This document shows, in pieces, positions 8,392 through 17,189 of a stretch of DNA of 64,000 nt. A program made the position numbers and the translations under genes. This DNA is from Paenibacillus tyrphae (GTDB lineage Bacteria > Bacillota > Bacilli > Paenibacillales > NBRC-103111), in contig NZ_JNVM01000010.1 in the NCBI RefSeq assembly GCF_000722545.1, forward strand, positions 434,001 through 498,000. The letters are read 5' to 3'. Each line of letters starts with the position of its first letter. The stretch's first letter is position 1. Under the pieces are notes generated by a model, which made no database searches, was not told where the DNA came from, and saw nothing but the letters and a program-made list of their open reading frames with translations.

Positions 8392-9963
8392 ATGAAGAAG
8401 AGTCGAATTTTTTTGTTAGCTGCCATGATGCTTGCAGGTGCGGCCACGTCGGTCTTTGCCGATGCTTCCGCTCAAGCAGCCGCCTTTCCCATCGAGAGAA
8501 CGCAAGGCGGCACGGTGACGTCCAACGGCCAAAGCCCGGCAGAGGAGGAGAAGGAGAACGCGTTCGATAATCTCTTAAAGACCAAGTGGCTGACCTTTCA
8601 AAGCACGGGATGGCTCCAGTATGCTTTTCCGAACCAAAGCTCTTATGTGATTGCTTCCTACTCGATTTCCGCCGCAAACGATTTCCCCGAGCGCGACCCG
8701 AAGGATTGGACTTTGAAGGGCTCCAACAACGGAACGGACTGGACGGTGCTGGATACCCGCCAGAATGAAAGTTTCGATTGGCGATACCAGACGAAGACGT
8801 ACAACATCCCGAACCAAACGGCGTATAAGTATTATCGGCTGGAATTAAGCAACCATAGCGGATCGATTCTTCAGCTCGCCGAGGTGAAGCTTTACGATGC
8901 GCAGCAGTGGCCCGAACCGGCCAAGGCACAGATTACGGCAAGCGGTGAAAACCTGCCGGATGAAGGCAAGGACAAGCTGAACGACGGGTCCAGTCTGACC
9001 AAATGGCTGACCTTCCAGAAGTCCGGTTGGGTCACTTATCGTTTCGATCGGCCGATTGCCATCGACGGTTATGCTTTGACTTCGGCTAACGACTTCCAGG
9101 AACGCGATCCGGCCGAATGGACGCTTCAAGCGTCAAACGACGGGAAGCAGTGGGTCACGTTGGATACCCGCAAGGGAGAGCAGTTCCGATACCGCTATCA
9201 GCGTACCGGCTACAGCGTCCGTTCCGACGCGAAATACAGCTATTATAAGCTAGATATGAAAGCCAACGGAGGCAACGAGCTGCAGCTTGCGGAAATCGAG
9301 TTCATCCCTAAAGACAGCCCGTTACAAAGCATCGTGCCCAGCATTGAAATCCGCAATATGGATGCCCAAGGAAACGGCAAGCTGTTCGATCAAGCTCTTC
9401 CGGATGCGCAGGAGCAAATCAAGCTGATTATTTTGAAACTAAATGAAATTTTGTACGGACACCCGAACCGGATGGACGTGGGCCCGAAAAAGGTCGTCAT
9501 TTTCATCAAAGACGAGGATGGGGTCGCTTGGGCCGGTGGGGGGCAGGTCACCATCAGCTCGCGGCATCTGAAAAACGTCAGCAATTCCAACACGCCTCTG
9601 CGGCACGAGATTTTGGGCATTTTGTATCATGAGCTGACGCATCTTTATCAATTGGATGACGACCGCTACGGTGAGATTGGGTATATGATCGAAGGCATGG
9701 CCGATGCGATCCGCTTCAAAGTCGGTTACCACGACCGTCTTGCAGTGAGAAAAGGAGGCACCTGGAAGGACAGCTACGGGGTGACGGGCAATTTCTTCGT
9801 TTGGATCGACGAGCATAAGCGCCCCGGATTTTTGCAGGAGCTGAACCAGAGCCTGTCGCCATTCGACGGCGTGGAATGGAACGAGAGTGTATTCCAAAAG
9901 CTGACGGGTTCTGATGTCCTCTCACTGTGGAACGAGTACCAGCGCTCTTTGCCGAATCCGTAA
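8392..9963 (+). CDS. Secreted metallopeptidase with two discoidin-like domains (basic secretory protein type)
   Basis: The 523-residue protein has a signal peptide (MKKSRIFLLAAMMLAGA... cleaved near ASA/QAA). Two tandem repeats at about residues 35-165 and 180-305 share the pattern KWLTFQ..GW..Y.F..., ..SANDF.ERDP..WTL..SN.G..W..LDTR, which is typical of F5/8 type C (discoidin-like) carbohydrate- or surface-binding domains. The C-terminal part carries HELTH (His413, His417) followed by IEGMADAIRF and resembles the plant basic secretory protein peptidase family. It probably acts outside the cell on a polymer-bound protein. It begins after AAGGAGG and appears monocistronic. Confidence 0.85.
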   Translation: MKKSRIFLLAAMMLAGAATSVFADASAQAAAFPIERTQGGTVTSNGQSPAEEEKENAFDNLLKTKWLTFQSTGWLQYAFPNQSSYVIASYSISAANDFPERDPKDWTLKGSNNGTDWTVLDTRQNESFDWRYQTKTYNIPNQTAYKYYRLELSNHSGSILQLAEVKLYDAQQWPEPAKAQITASGENLPDEGKDKLNDGSSLTKWLTFQKSGWVTYRFDRPIAIDGYALTSANDFQERDPAEWTLQASNDGKQWVTLDTRKGEQFRYRYQRTGYSVRSDAKYSYYKLDMKANGGNELQLAEIEFIPKDSPLQSIVPSIEIRNMDAQGNGKLFDQALPDAQEQIKLIILKLNEILYGHPNRMDVGPKKVVIFIKDEDGVAWAGGGQVTISSRHLKNVSNSNTPLRHEILGILYHELTHLYQLDDDRYGEIGYMIEGMADAIRFKVGYHDRLAVRKGGTWKDSYGVTGNFFVWIDEHKRPGFLQELNQSLSPFDGVEWNESVFQKLTGSDVLSLWNEYQRSLPNP

Positions 9964-10119
9964 GCGGTTGATCCGGCCGCCGTCGTATTCTTTCGTCCTG
10001 TTTCTGAGACTTTCGTCGCGGAACTGTCGTTGACAAGGCCCATCCCGGGGTGTACGCTTAGGGTGATGTAGGTCGAATTACCCGGTTCTGCCAATCCATA
10101 CTACGGGAGGGGAACGACA

Positions 10120-11163
10120 GTGAAGATGAAATGGATCAAATCCGGATCCGAGATGGAGGCCATGGAGTCCGAAGAGCTATGGCATACGGGGATTCGGATC
10201 GGCGGCAATACGTATTTTTGTCCGGTATCGCTGGGAAGGAAAATCAGCTACGGGCTGTGGCTGGTCATGTTCGTCAGCCTGCTCGCCGCGGTCTGGATCA
10301 ATACGAATGTCCAATCGCCGGCGCTGCTCGGGTTATATGCGGTTCCCGTGCTTATATTTGCTTTATTCGTGTTTAATGTTTATTTGGTCGGCGCATTTTC
10401 GACGGGGGTTACGGCGTTGTGGGTGTATTTTACAGGGGCCGGATGGCCCGGTTTGGCCGGAGCGGGAGGATTGCTGCTGCTCGCTTTGCTCGTGCAGCGG
10501 GTCGTTATCGTGTCCCGGCGCAACTTCCGGCAGCGCGAAGAGTACGAGGAGCTGTTCATGAACACGATTCTCTCGTTCTCCAAAAGCATCGACGCGCGCG
10601 ATCCGTATACGGCGTTCCATTCGAAGAATGTGGCCGATTACGCTAGGGATATCGCCGTAGAGCTGGGTTTGTCCGAGCGGGAGACGGAAGCTGTTCATCT
10701 GGCCGGACTCATTCACGATATCGGCAAAATCGGCACGCCGGAGTCAATTCTCAAGAAGGAGAGCCGGCTCACCGAAGAGGAATACGACATTATGAAGCGA
10801 CATGCGGAGGATGGCTACCAAATCGTCAAAGGCATCAAACGGTTGCAGGAGCTCGGCGTCACCGAGATGGTCCGGCATCATCATGAACGGATGGACGGCA
10901 AAGGCTATCCGATGGGCTTAAAAGGTGAAGAAATCCCGCTGGGGGCGCGCATCCTCGCGGCCAGCGACTCCTTCGACGCGATGACGACGAACCGTTCCTA
11001 CCGAGCGAAGCTGTCGACGGAGACGGCGGCTGAAGAGCTGCGGCGGCACAGCGGGACGCAGTTCGACCCGGAGGTTGCCAATGCGCTGCTAAGGGTTCTT
11101 AGCCGTCAAGGCAAGCTGCCGGCGGCGGAGCCGCAAAGCGTAGGGCAAGTGCAGCCGGCTTGA
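10120..11163 (+). CDS. Membrane-anchored HD-GYP domain protein
   Basis: HD-GYP proteins are phosphodiesterases that usually degrade cyclic di-GMP. The 347-residue product has about three to four N-terminal membrane segments (residues 45-130) and an HD-GYP domain from about 150. The HD pair is His199-Asp200 in LIHDIGKIG, the downstream RHHHERMDGKGYP gives the GYP triad at 262-264, and AASDSFDAMTTNRSYR is the usual end motif. I chose the GTG at 10120 because GGGAGGGG lies 7-8 nt upstream; the ATG at 10126 is farther away. No separate sensory domain is visible beyond the membrane part. The gene is followed by a terminator. Confidence 0.92.
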   Translation: MKMKWIKSGSEMEAMESEELWHTGIRIGGNTYFCPVSLGRKISYGLWLVMFVSLLAAVWINTNVQSPALLGLYAVPVLIFALFVFNVYLVGAFSTGVTALWVYFTGAGWPGLAGAGGLLLLALLVQRVVIVSRRNFRQREEYEELFMNTILSFSKSIDARDPYTAFHSKNVADYARDIAVELGLSERETEAVHLAGLIHDIGKIGTPESILKKESRLTEEEYDIMKRHAEDGYQIVKGIKRLQELGVTEMVRHHHERMDGKGYPMGLKGEEIPLGARILAASDSFDAMTTNRSYRAKLSTETAAEELRRHSGTQFDPEVANALLRVLSRQGKLPAAEPQSVGQVQPA

Positions 11164-11187
11164 CCGGGATGAATATACGGCGTTCTC

Positions 11188-11230
11188 GCCCGATACCGAT
11201 CGTTCCCGATCGATCGTATCGGGCTTTTTT
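11188..11230 (+). terminator. Intrinsic terminator after the HD-GYP gene
   Basis: GCCCGATAC-CGATCG pairs with CGATCG-TATCGGGC and is followed by seven T. Confidence 0.85.
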
Positions 11231-11245
11231 TGGTGCTTGCACATG

Positions 11246-11281
11246 AAAAAAACGCGAGAAGTCCTCCCAGGACTTCCCGCG
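11246..11281 (-). terminator. Intrinsic terminator of the minus-strand MFS gene
   Basis: Arms 11253-11264 and 11270-11281 (CGCGaGAAGTCC / GGACTTCcCGCG) form a hairpin; read on the minus strand it is followed by seven T. Confidence 0.85.
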
Positions 11282-11295
11282 TTTTGACGTACCAC

Positions 11296-12552
11296 TCAGC
11301 GATTCCCCTCGGCAGCGTCCGCTTCCTTCGAATCTGATGCGGCCACGTACCCGTATTTCCCGGCCTTCAATCCGGCTAACAGCAGCCCGACTGCGGCGAT
11401 GAGAAGCAGGACCAGGGGAAGGGTCCAGCCGCCTGTGGCGTCGTGAATGAAGCCGAAGAGCGTCGGGCCAACCGCGGCCAGCAAGTACCCGAACGATTGA
11501 GCCATGCCGGACATCTCTGCCGATTGCCGAACCGACTTCGTGCGCAGGGCGAAGAACATGACGGCCAGGCCGAAGCCGGACCCTGCACCGACGCCGACGA
11601 GAACGACCCAGAGCGGAACGAGCCAATCCGTATCGGTGAGCAGCAGACCGAGATAGCCGACTAAAAATAGGGAAGCGACGCCGACGGCCAAGCCCCGCTG
11701 ATCGGAACGCCGCCCGGCAAGGATCGGCATAAAGAACGTCGCCGGTAGGCTGGCGAACTGCATGATCGAGATCATCCAACCGGCGGATACCGCGCTCATG
11801 CCGCGATCCTGCAATATGGCAGGGAACCAGGAAATGTTGACGTAGAAGAACAGCGATTGCAGTCCCATGAACAGCGTAATTTGCCAAGCGAGCGGGGAAC
11901 GCCAGAGTGAATCGCTTTTTTTGGCGTCGGCACTCGTCTGTACTGCTTGCGGACGCTGGCGCGAACGAAGCATCGGCAGCCAAGCGGCGAGGGAGACGAT
12001 GGACAGAAGCGCCCAACTGCCGAGCGCCCCCCGCCATCCCAAGCCCAGCCCCTGCGAAATCGGGATGCTGACCCCCGAAGCGATGGCGGCGCACAGGTTC
12101 ATAGAGACGGAATAAATGCCGGTCATCGTTCCGACGTTGTTCGGGAACTCCCGCTTGATCAAGGCAGGCACTAGCACGTTGCTGACGGCAATGGCGACAC
12201 CGATGAGCGCCGTGCCTGCAAACAACGTCGTGACCGAAGACACCGAGCGCAGCAAAATGCCTGTCAGCAGGACGATCAGTCCGGCGAACAGCGTATGCTC
12301 CATGCCCAGCCGCCGGGCGATCCGCGGCGAGAGCGGCGAGAGGAGCGCGAAAGCAAGCAGCGGCAAGGTGGTCATCATGCCCGCCCACGTATTGGAAATA
12401 CCCGTTTCCCCGCGAATTTCTCCGATAATCGGCCCGACGGCCGTTAACGGAGCCCGCAGGTTGGCGGCGATCAGGACGATGCCGATAATAAGCAGACTTA
12501 GACCGGTACGGGTCTGTACTCGGGAGCTGACGGCATCTTGAGCCGGAATCAT
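11296..12552 (-). CDS. MFS transporter, CynX/NimT family
   Basis: A 418-residue polytopic membrane protein with about 12 hydrophobic segments. The N-terminal LIAANLRAPLTAVGPI is a strong signature of the CynX/NimT (cyanate / 2-nitroimidazole) group of the major facilitator superfamily. The substrate cannot be told from sequence. The start overlaps the stop of the upstream GntR gene by 4 bp, so regulator and transporter form one operon. Confidence 0.88.
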   Translation of the reverse strand: MIPAQDAVSSRVQTRTGLSLLIIGIVLIAANLRAPLTAVGPIIGEIRGETGISNTWAGMMTTLPLLAFALLSPLSPRIARRLGMEHTLFAGLIVLLTGILLRSVSSVTTLFAGTALIGVAIAVSNVLVPALIKREFPNNVGTMTGIYSVSMNLCAAIASGVSIPISQGLGLGWRGALGSWALLSIVSLAAWLPMLRSRQRPQAVQTSADAKKSDSLWRSPLAWQITLFMGLQSLFFYVNISWFPAILQDRGMSAVSAGWMISIMQFASLPATFFMPILAGRRSDQRGLAVGVASLFLVGYLGLLLTDTDWLVPLWVVLVGVGAGSGFGLAVMFFALRTKSVRQSAEMSGMAQSFGYLLAAVGPTLFGFIHDATGGWTLPLVLLLIAAVGLLLAGLKAGKYGYVAASDSKEADAAEGNR

Positions 12553-13256
12553 AGGGAGCCCTCCTTGTGCACATCTTCTTGCAGCAGGTTCAGCGATTCC
12601 CGGATATAGCGGCGCACGGCTTCGGCGGCCGAATCCGGGTCTTGGGCTGCGATGGCGTCGACCATTTGGCAGTGCGAGCGAGAAGCTCCGTCTACGATGA
12701 TCGAGAGGTCGAGGGTCTGGTCGATGGACGATTCCAAGGCATCGGTCATATGCTCGTACAAGTCGATCAATACGCTGTTGCGGGTCGCCCGGACGATCGC
12801 GTGATGCAGCTTCAGGTCCGCTTCGATATAGCCTTCGATGTCCTGCGCGGCCGCGGCGGCATCACATGCCGACAACAGGGAGCGGAACGTCTCGATCTCC
12901 CCCGGCGTACGCCGCATGGCGGCCAGCCTTGCCGCCTCCTGTTCGAGCGCGCAGCGTACCTCCAGCGTCTCTGTGGCGTTCGAGCGCCGCAGCCGGCGCA
13001 CGAGAGCGGGGCCGAGGCTGCTCGAAGAGCGCACGTAAGTGCCGTCGCCTTGGCGTGCCGTCAGTAGTCCGGCATGGATCAGGGCCCGCACTCCCTCGCG
13101 AACGGTATTCCGGCTGACGCCCAACTGCTTGACCAGCTCGGGCTCGACCGGGATGCGCGATCCGACCGGCCATTGGCCGGATTCGATCAGCGATTCCATC
13201 TGGGAAACGACCTGTTCCACCAGGGTGGAGCGCGTTGTTTGTTTCAGTTCCATCAT
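12549..13256 (-). CDS. GntR/FadR-family transcriptional regulator
   Basis: The 235-residue protein has an N-terminal winged helix-turn-helix (ESGQWPVGSRIPVEPELV, LGVSRNTVREGVRAL) and a C-terminal all-helical FCD ligand domain of the FadR type, with histidines in LKLHHAIVRA and SRSHCQMVDAI that usually bind a metal and help hold a carboxylate ligand. I chose the ATG at 13256 (or the adjacent one at 13253) because GGAGG lies 5-8 nt upstream; the open frame continues upstream without a ribosome site. It is co-transcribed with the CynX-type transporter and probably controls it. Confidence 0.88.
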   Translation of the reverse strand: MMELKQTTRSTLVEQVVSQMESLIESGQWPVGSRIPVEPELVKQLGVSRNTVREGVRALIHAGLLTARQGDGTYVRSSSSLGPALVRRLRRSNATETLEVRCALEQEAARLAAMRRTPGEIETFRSLLSACDAAAAAQDIEGYIEADLKLHHAIVRATRNSVLIDLYEHMTDALESSIDQTLDLSIIVDGASRSHCQMVDAIAAQDPDSAAEAVRRYIRESLNLLQEDVHKEGSL

Positions 13257-13460
13257 GTAAACCTCCAAACATCCGATGATTGGGATATTGGATAATATAG
13301 CACGTATCCGTTCCTCAGGCAAGACATGTGCGACGTAGGAAATCGTGTCGCTTTTTCCGCCGCGAAAAAAGCGTGATATAAATGACGAGAGCTCCCGAGC
13401 GATATCGACGCCCGGGAGCCTCCTATACTTTCATAAAAATAAGCAAATGTCTGATGCCGG

Positions 13461-13643
13461 TCATTTTTCTTCCTTCCGTCCGTCCAGATGCAAATCCTCC
13501 AGCGTGTACTTATGATTCCATAAAAATTCCATATCGTAATCCGTCGTATCGTGCAGAATGAACTCCATTAGCGCAGCCATAAAAGCGACAATGATCATGC
13601 CAAGCAGCATCAGGCACATGAGAAACGAGATCGTATGGACCAA
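13461..13643 (-). CDS. Small single-pass membrane protein, unknown
   Basis: A 60-residue product with one long hydrophobic segment (residues 5-28, rich in Met and Leu) and a charged C-terminal tail ending GRKEEK. The TTG start at 13643 has a weak AAAGGA site upstream; the ATG at 13619 is an alternative that would shorten the membrane segment. No family recognised. Confidence 0.5.
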   Translation of the reverse strand: MVHTISFLMCLMLLGMIIVAFMAALMEFILHDTTDYDMEFLWNHKYTLEDLHLDGRKEEK

Positions 13644-13748
13644 GTTGATCGCATCCTTTCCTGCCGTATGCTACCAGTTTATGAACGTTTCGCGAAAAAA
13701 TGATAGAAAAGCAAAACGAAGGCTTCCCGACCGGGTTGCCTTCGCCGC

Positions 13749-14186
13749 TTATACGTTTACTTCTTGCGTTTCAGTCAATATCGCTTTGCAGATGCGGGTC
13801 ATATGTTTAATGTCCTCATCGGGCAGCTTTCCGAAATATTCCTCGACCACTCGCTGGCGGTGCAGGTGAAGCTCCTCGATAATTTCTCTTCCCTTATCGG
13901 TAATCTCCATATAGACCACTCTCCGGTCTTCCTCAGAGCGGGTTCTTTCGGCAAATCCGCCGGAAATCAGCTTATCGGAAAGCGATGTCACCGCGCCCGA
14001 CGTGATCCAGAGCGCGTCGGCGATTTGTGAGACCTTCAGCGGACCTTCGTTTTGCAATTTTTCCAGAATAACCGCTTGCGAGGCGGAGACGCCGTGCGCT
14101 TCAAAGCGGGTCCAACTGGCTTTCACTTTGCGAAACATTAAGCGGAACGCTTCCTCCAGCTCATATAAATCTTGTCGGTGTACCAT
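13749..14186 (-). CDS. MarR-family transcriptional regulator
   Basis: The 145-residue protein has the MarR winged helix: GPLKVSQIADALWITSGAVT forms the helix-turn-helix and RSEEDRRVVYMEIT forms the wing with the conserved DRR. The start at 14186 follows AAGGGGG. It is transcribed away from a second MarR gene (14402) that heads an efflux operon, and the 215-bp AT-rich region between them is the likely shared control region. Such regulators usually respond to small lipophilic compounds. Confidence 0.9.
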   Translation of the reverse strand: MVHRQDLYELEEAFRLMFRKVKASWTRFEAHGVSASQAVILEKLQNEGPLKVSQIADALWITSGAVTSLSDKLISGGFAERTRSEEDRRVVYMEITDKGREIIEELHLHRQRVVEEYFGKLPDEDIKHMTRICKAILTETQEVNV

Positions 14187-14308
14187 AATAGCCCCCTTAA
14201 ATTGTTACCGGTAAAGATAGAGTTCGACAAAATATTAAGTAATACGTAAGTTGCCCCCTTTGGTTTCAAAAAGTTTTCCGCGCCTTGGTTTGTCATGAAA
14301 AATTTTGA

Positions 14309-14350
14309 TTGACGTTAAAAATTTTCCGTGTTAATTTATTTAATGTTAAA
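14309..14350 (+). promoter_or_regulatory. Candidate promoter and operator of the efflux operon
   Basis: TTGACG (14309-14314) and TAATTT (14332-14337) form a weak promoter with a 17-bp spacer. TTTAA-TG-TTAAA (14339-14350) is an inverted repeat next to the -10, a plausible MarR operator. Both calls are tentative. Confidence 0.35.
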
Positions 14351-14401
14351 TCATTGTACTGTAAAACTATTTTAATCTAAAAATATAAGAGGAGGGAAGT
14401 C

Positions 14402-14851
14402 TTGAGTAATTTGGAGCAAAAGCTGACGGAGCTGGAAGGACTGATTGCCGTCGCCGTACGTCACGCCCGCCGCTGGTCGCCGCCCGATGCAGACTTGTCG
14501 AGGCAGCAAATCCAGTTGCTGCATGCCTTGTGCGGCAAGCAGCGGGTGACTGTGACCGAGCTGGCGGAGGAACTGCAGCTATCGGCAAGCGCGACGACGA
14601 TCGCGTTGAACCGGCTGGAGCAAGCCGGCTTTGTGAAGCGGACCCGGGACGAAGCGGACCGCCGCGTCGTTTGGCTTGAGCCGTCCGATGAAGCGGCCAG
14701 TCACATGAAGGAATTTCGGCTATTCAAGCAAAAGCTGCTGATGCAAATGTTCGGCGGCTTGACAGAGGAAGAGACGGAGCAGTTTATCGCATTGGTCCGC
14801 AAAATGATCTCCACGCTGGCTATGCATGCAGACACCGACACGGGACCTTAG
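14402..14851 (+). CDS. MarR-family transcriptional regulator (heads efflux operon)
   Basis: A 149-residue MarR protein with helix-turn-helix VTVTELAEELQLSASATTIAL and wing RTRDEADRRVVWLEPS. It starts at a TTG (14402) preceded by GGAGGGAAG; no other start fits the site. Eighteen bases after its stop begins the EmrA-like adaptor gene, so this regulator is the first gene of the efflux operon and probably represses it. Confidence 0.9.
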   Translation: MSNLEQKLTELEGLIAVAVRHARRWSPPDADLSRQQIQLLHALCGKQRVTVTELAEELQLSASATTIALNRLEQAGFVKRTRDEADRRVVWLEPSDEAASHMKEFRLFKQKLLMQMFGGLTEEETEQFIALVRKMISTLAMHADTDTGP

Positions 14852-14869
14852 GAAAGGAGCTTCATCCGA

Positions 14870-15523
14870 ATGAAGAAAAAGATCATTATATTGACCGTAC
14901 TGGCTTTGGTGCTGGTGGGGGGAGGGACCGCCGGTGCGTACTACTACAATATCGCGAGCAAGTACATAACGACGGAGGATGCGAAAGTGCAGGGCGATCT
15001 GCGCGCCATCGGCTCGCTGGCCGCCGGGAAACTGATCGAGTGGCGCTATAAGGAAGGCGACTCGTTCGGCAAAGGCGACGTGCTCGGCATCGTGGAAACG
15101 TCGCCGGCCAAAGGAACGACCCCGGCCACGACGACGGAAATCATGGCGGCAGACTCCGGAACGATCATCCAATCGAACGCGGTGAAGGATCAGACGGTTG
15201 CGCCGGGCGGGACGCTTGCTTTGAGCGCCGACCTGAATCAGCTGTACGTTACGGCCAATTTACAGGAAACGGAAATCACGAGCGTCCAAGTGGGCAACAA
15301 AGTGACGATCCGGATCGACGCGTTCAAGGACACGGAGTTTACGGGACGGGTTGAGCGGATCGGCCTCGGGACTAATTCTTCTTTTTCCCTGCTTCCTTCC
15401 TCTAACGCCAGCGGCAATTATACGAAGGTGGTTCAACGGATTCCGGTCAAAATCGCACTGGACGATACCCACGGGAAACGGCTCATTCCGGGCTTGAATG
15501 CAACCGTCAAAATCGAGAAATAG
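14870..15523 (+). CDS. EmrA/HlyD-type efflux adaptor, short
   Basis: The 217-residue protein has one N-terminal membrane anchor (residues 4-27). Next comes the biotinyl-lipoyl-like segment YITTEDAKVQGDLRAIGSLAAGKLIEW that starts most EmrA/HlyD adaptors, and a C-terminal beta-barrel part ending VKIALDDTHGKRLIPGLNATVKI. It lacks the long coiled-coil hairpin of Gram-negative EmrA, as expected in a cell without an outer membrane. It lies 33 bp upstream of the EmrB-like transporter and should bind it. Confidence 0.88.
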   Translation: MKKKIIILTVLALVLVGGGTAGAYYYNIASKYITTEDAKVQGDLRAIGSLAAGKLIEWRYKEGDSFGKGDVLGIVETSPAKGTTPATTTEIMAADSGTIIQSNAVKDQTVAPGGTLALSADLNQLYVTANLQETEITSVQVGNKVTIRIDAFKDTEFTGRVERIGLGTNSSFSLLPSSNASGNYTKVVQRIPVKIALDDTHGKRLIPGLNATVKIEK

Positions 15524-15556
15524 GGGCATCCGGGAACGGAAGGAGGAACACTCGGA

Positions 15557-17131
15557 ATGAACGACCAAGCCACAGATCAGGCTAAAGCCTCTTCCAAAGG
15601 GTCCGGACTCGCCATGCTGGCCATTATTCTCGGCGTCTTTATGGCTATTCTCGATACGAGCATCGTCAACGTGGCGATCCCTAAAATGATGAACGTCTTC
15701 GGCGTCAGCCAATCGCAGATCGAGTGGGTCGTCACGGCTTATTCGCTAGTCAGCGGGGCGCTCGTGCCGGCGACGGGATATCTGGGCGACCGCTTCGGCT
15801 ATAAGCGGATGTATGTCATTTCGCTGATCATTTTTACGATCGGCTCCGGACTGTGCGGCATCGCATGGAGCAACGAAAGCATGATTGTGTTCCGGATTAT
15901 TCAGGCGATCGGCGGCGGCGCGATGATGCCGATCAGCATGTCGATGATTTTCCGCATGTTCCCCGTCGAGAAGCGGGGCATGGCGATGGGCTTGTTCGGG
16001 ATTGCGATCATGTTCGCCCCGGCTACCGGCCCGACGCTGAGCGGCTATATCGTCGAATATTTGGACTGGCGGCTTATTTTTACGATCAACGTGCCGATCG
16101 GGATTGTAGACATTTTCCTGTCCATGGCCGTGCTTAAGGAATTTAAGATGGAGGCCAAGAAGCGGTTCGACGTCTGGGGATTTATCACGTCCAGCACCGG
16201 GCTGGCCACGCTGCTTTACGGCATCGGCAAAGTGTCGGAGAAGGGCTGGGGCGACAGCGAAGTCGTCGTATTTGTTACCATAGGGATCGTGTTCCTGGTG
16301 ACCTTCGTCATTTTGGAGCTGACCGTGAAGGACCCGATGCTCGATTTAAGCCTGCTAAAAAACGGCATGTATACATTGTCGCTGCTCGTTTCGAGTCTCG
16401 TGACCGTCATCATGATGGGGATGCTGTTTTTGCTCCCGATTTTCCTGCAGAACATTTCGGGCTTGTCTGCGGTCGAGACCGGCTTGATTTTGCTGCCGCA
16501 AGCGATCGCTTCCGGCATTATGATGCCGATCGCCGGCGGGTTGTTCGATAAATTCGGGGCGCGTCCCTTGGCGGTTATCGGACTGCTGATTACGGCGGCG
16601 GCGCTGTTTCTGACCTCGAATCTGAGCATGGAAACCTCGCGCGCGACCATCATTTTCTGGCTGACGCTTCGTGCGGTCGGCATGGGGCTTATGATGATGC
16701 CGGTACAGACCGTAGGCATGAATACCGTGCCAATGGAGAAGGTCGGCCAAGGGACCGCGCTTTCCAATACGATCCGGCAGGTGAGCGGCGCGTTCGGCAT
16801 CGCCTGGCTGTCGCTGCTATTCGGGGACCGGAAAGATTTTCATACGGCTTATCTGTCCGATCAGCTGAATATGGTATCGACCACGGTGATCGACCAGGTG
16901 ACGAAAATTCAAAATCAATTTATTGCAATGGGGCAGTCGGCCGCGCAGGCCAAAATAAGCGCCCTGAACTATATCGGAGGACAGGTGCAGATTCAATCGA
17001 CGATCATTGCGCTGGACGACGTCTTTTATTTGACCGCCGGACTTTCGCTGCTTGCCGTTGTTCTCAGCTTGTTTCTCAAAGGCGCAAAAGCCAAAGGCGG
17101 GGCCGGCGGCGTGCATATGATGGGCGAATAA
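15557..17131 (+). CDS. MFS drug transporter, DHA2 (EmrB-like) family
   Basis: A 524-residue, about 14-helix drug:proton antiporter. Conserved pieces are ILDTSIVNVAIPKM in helix 1, EWVVTAYSLVSGALVPATGYLGDRFG in helix 2/loop 2-3, and the motif C region GPTLSGYIVEY. It sits between two adaptor genes in the same operon. It begins after AGGAGG with normal spacing. The substrate is unknown; related systems export hydrophobic drugs or fatty acids. Confidence 0.93.
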   Translation: MNDQATDQAKASSKGSGLAMLAIILGVFMAILDTSIVNVAIPKMMNVFGVSQSQIEWVVTAYSLVSGALVPATGYLGDRFGYKRMYVISLIIFTIGSGLCGIAWSNESMIVFRIIQAIGGGAMMPISMSMIFRMFPVEKRGMAMGLFGIAIMFAPATGPTLSGYIVEYLDWRLIFTINVPIGIVDIFLSMAVLKEFKMEAKKRFDVWGFITSSTGLATLLYGIGKVSEKGWGDSEVVVFVTIGIVFLVTFVILELTVKDPMLDLSLLKNGMYTLSLLVSSLVTVIMMGMLFLLPIFLQNISGLSAVETGLILLPQAIASGIMMPIAGGLFDKFGARPLAVIGLLITAAALFLTSNLSMETSRATIIFWLTLRAVGMGLMMMPVQTVGMNTVPMEKVGQGTALSNTIRQVSGAFGIAWLSLLFGDRKDFHTAYLSDQLNMVSTTVIDQVTKIQNQFIAMGQSAAQAKISALNYIGGQVQIQSTIIALDDVFYLTAGLSLLAVVLSLFLKGAKAKGGAGGVHMMGE

Positions 17132-17152
17132 ACATAACAGGACGAACGGACG

Positions 17153-17166
17153 GCCGAACGTTCGGC
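17153..17166. repeat. 14-bp perfect palindrome in operon gap
   Basis: GCCGAACGTTCGGC lies in the 58-bp gap between the transporter and the second adaptor gene. It has no T tract, so it is not an intrinsic terminator; it could be a protein site or an RNA hairpin. Confidence 0.4.
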
Positions 17167-17189
17167 AAAGCAAAGGAGCGGGGAATTCC

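Noticed and set aside
11447..12574. CRISPR array or other regular repeat in GC-rich transporter region
   Set aside because: Apparent repetition comes from hydrophobic codon bias; there are no identical spaced repeats here or elsewhere in the window.
13390..13421. Hairpin GCTCCCG/CGGGAGC as a terminator
   Set aside because: No T run follows on either strand, so it was not listed as a terminator.
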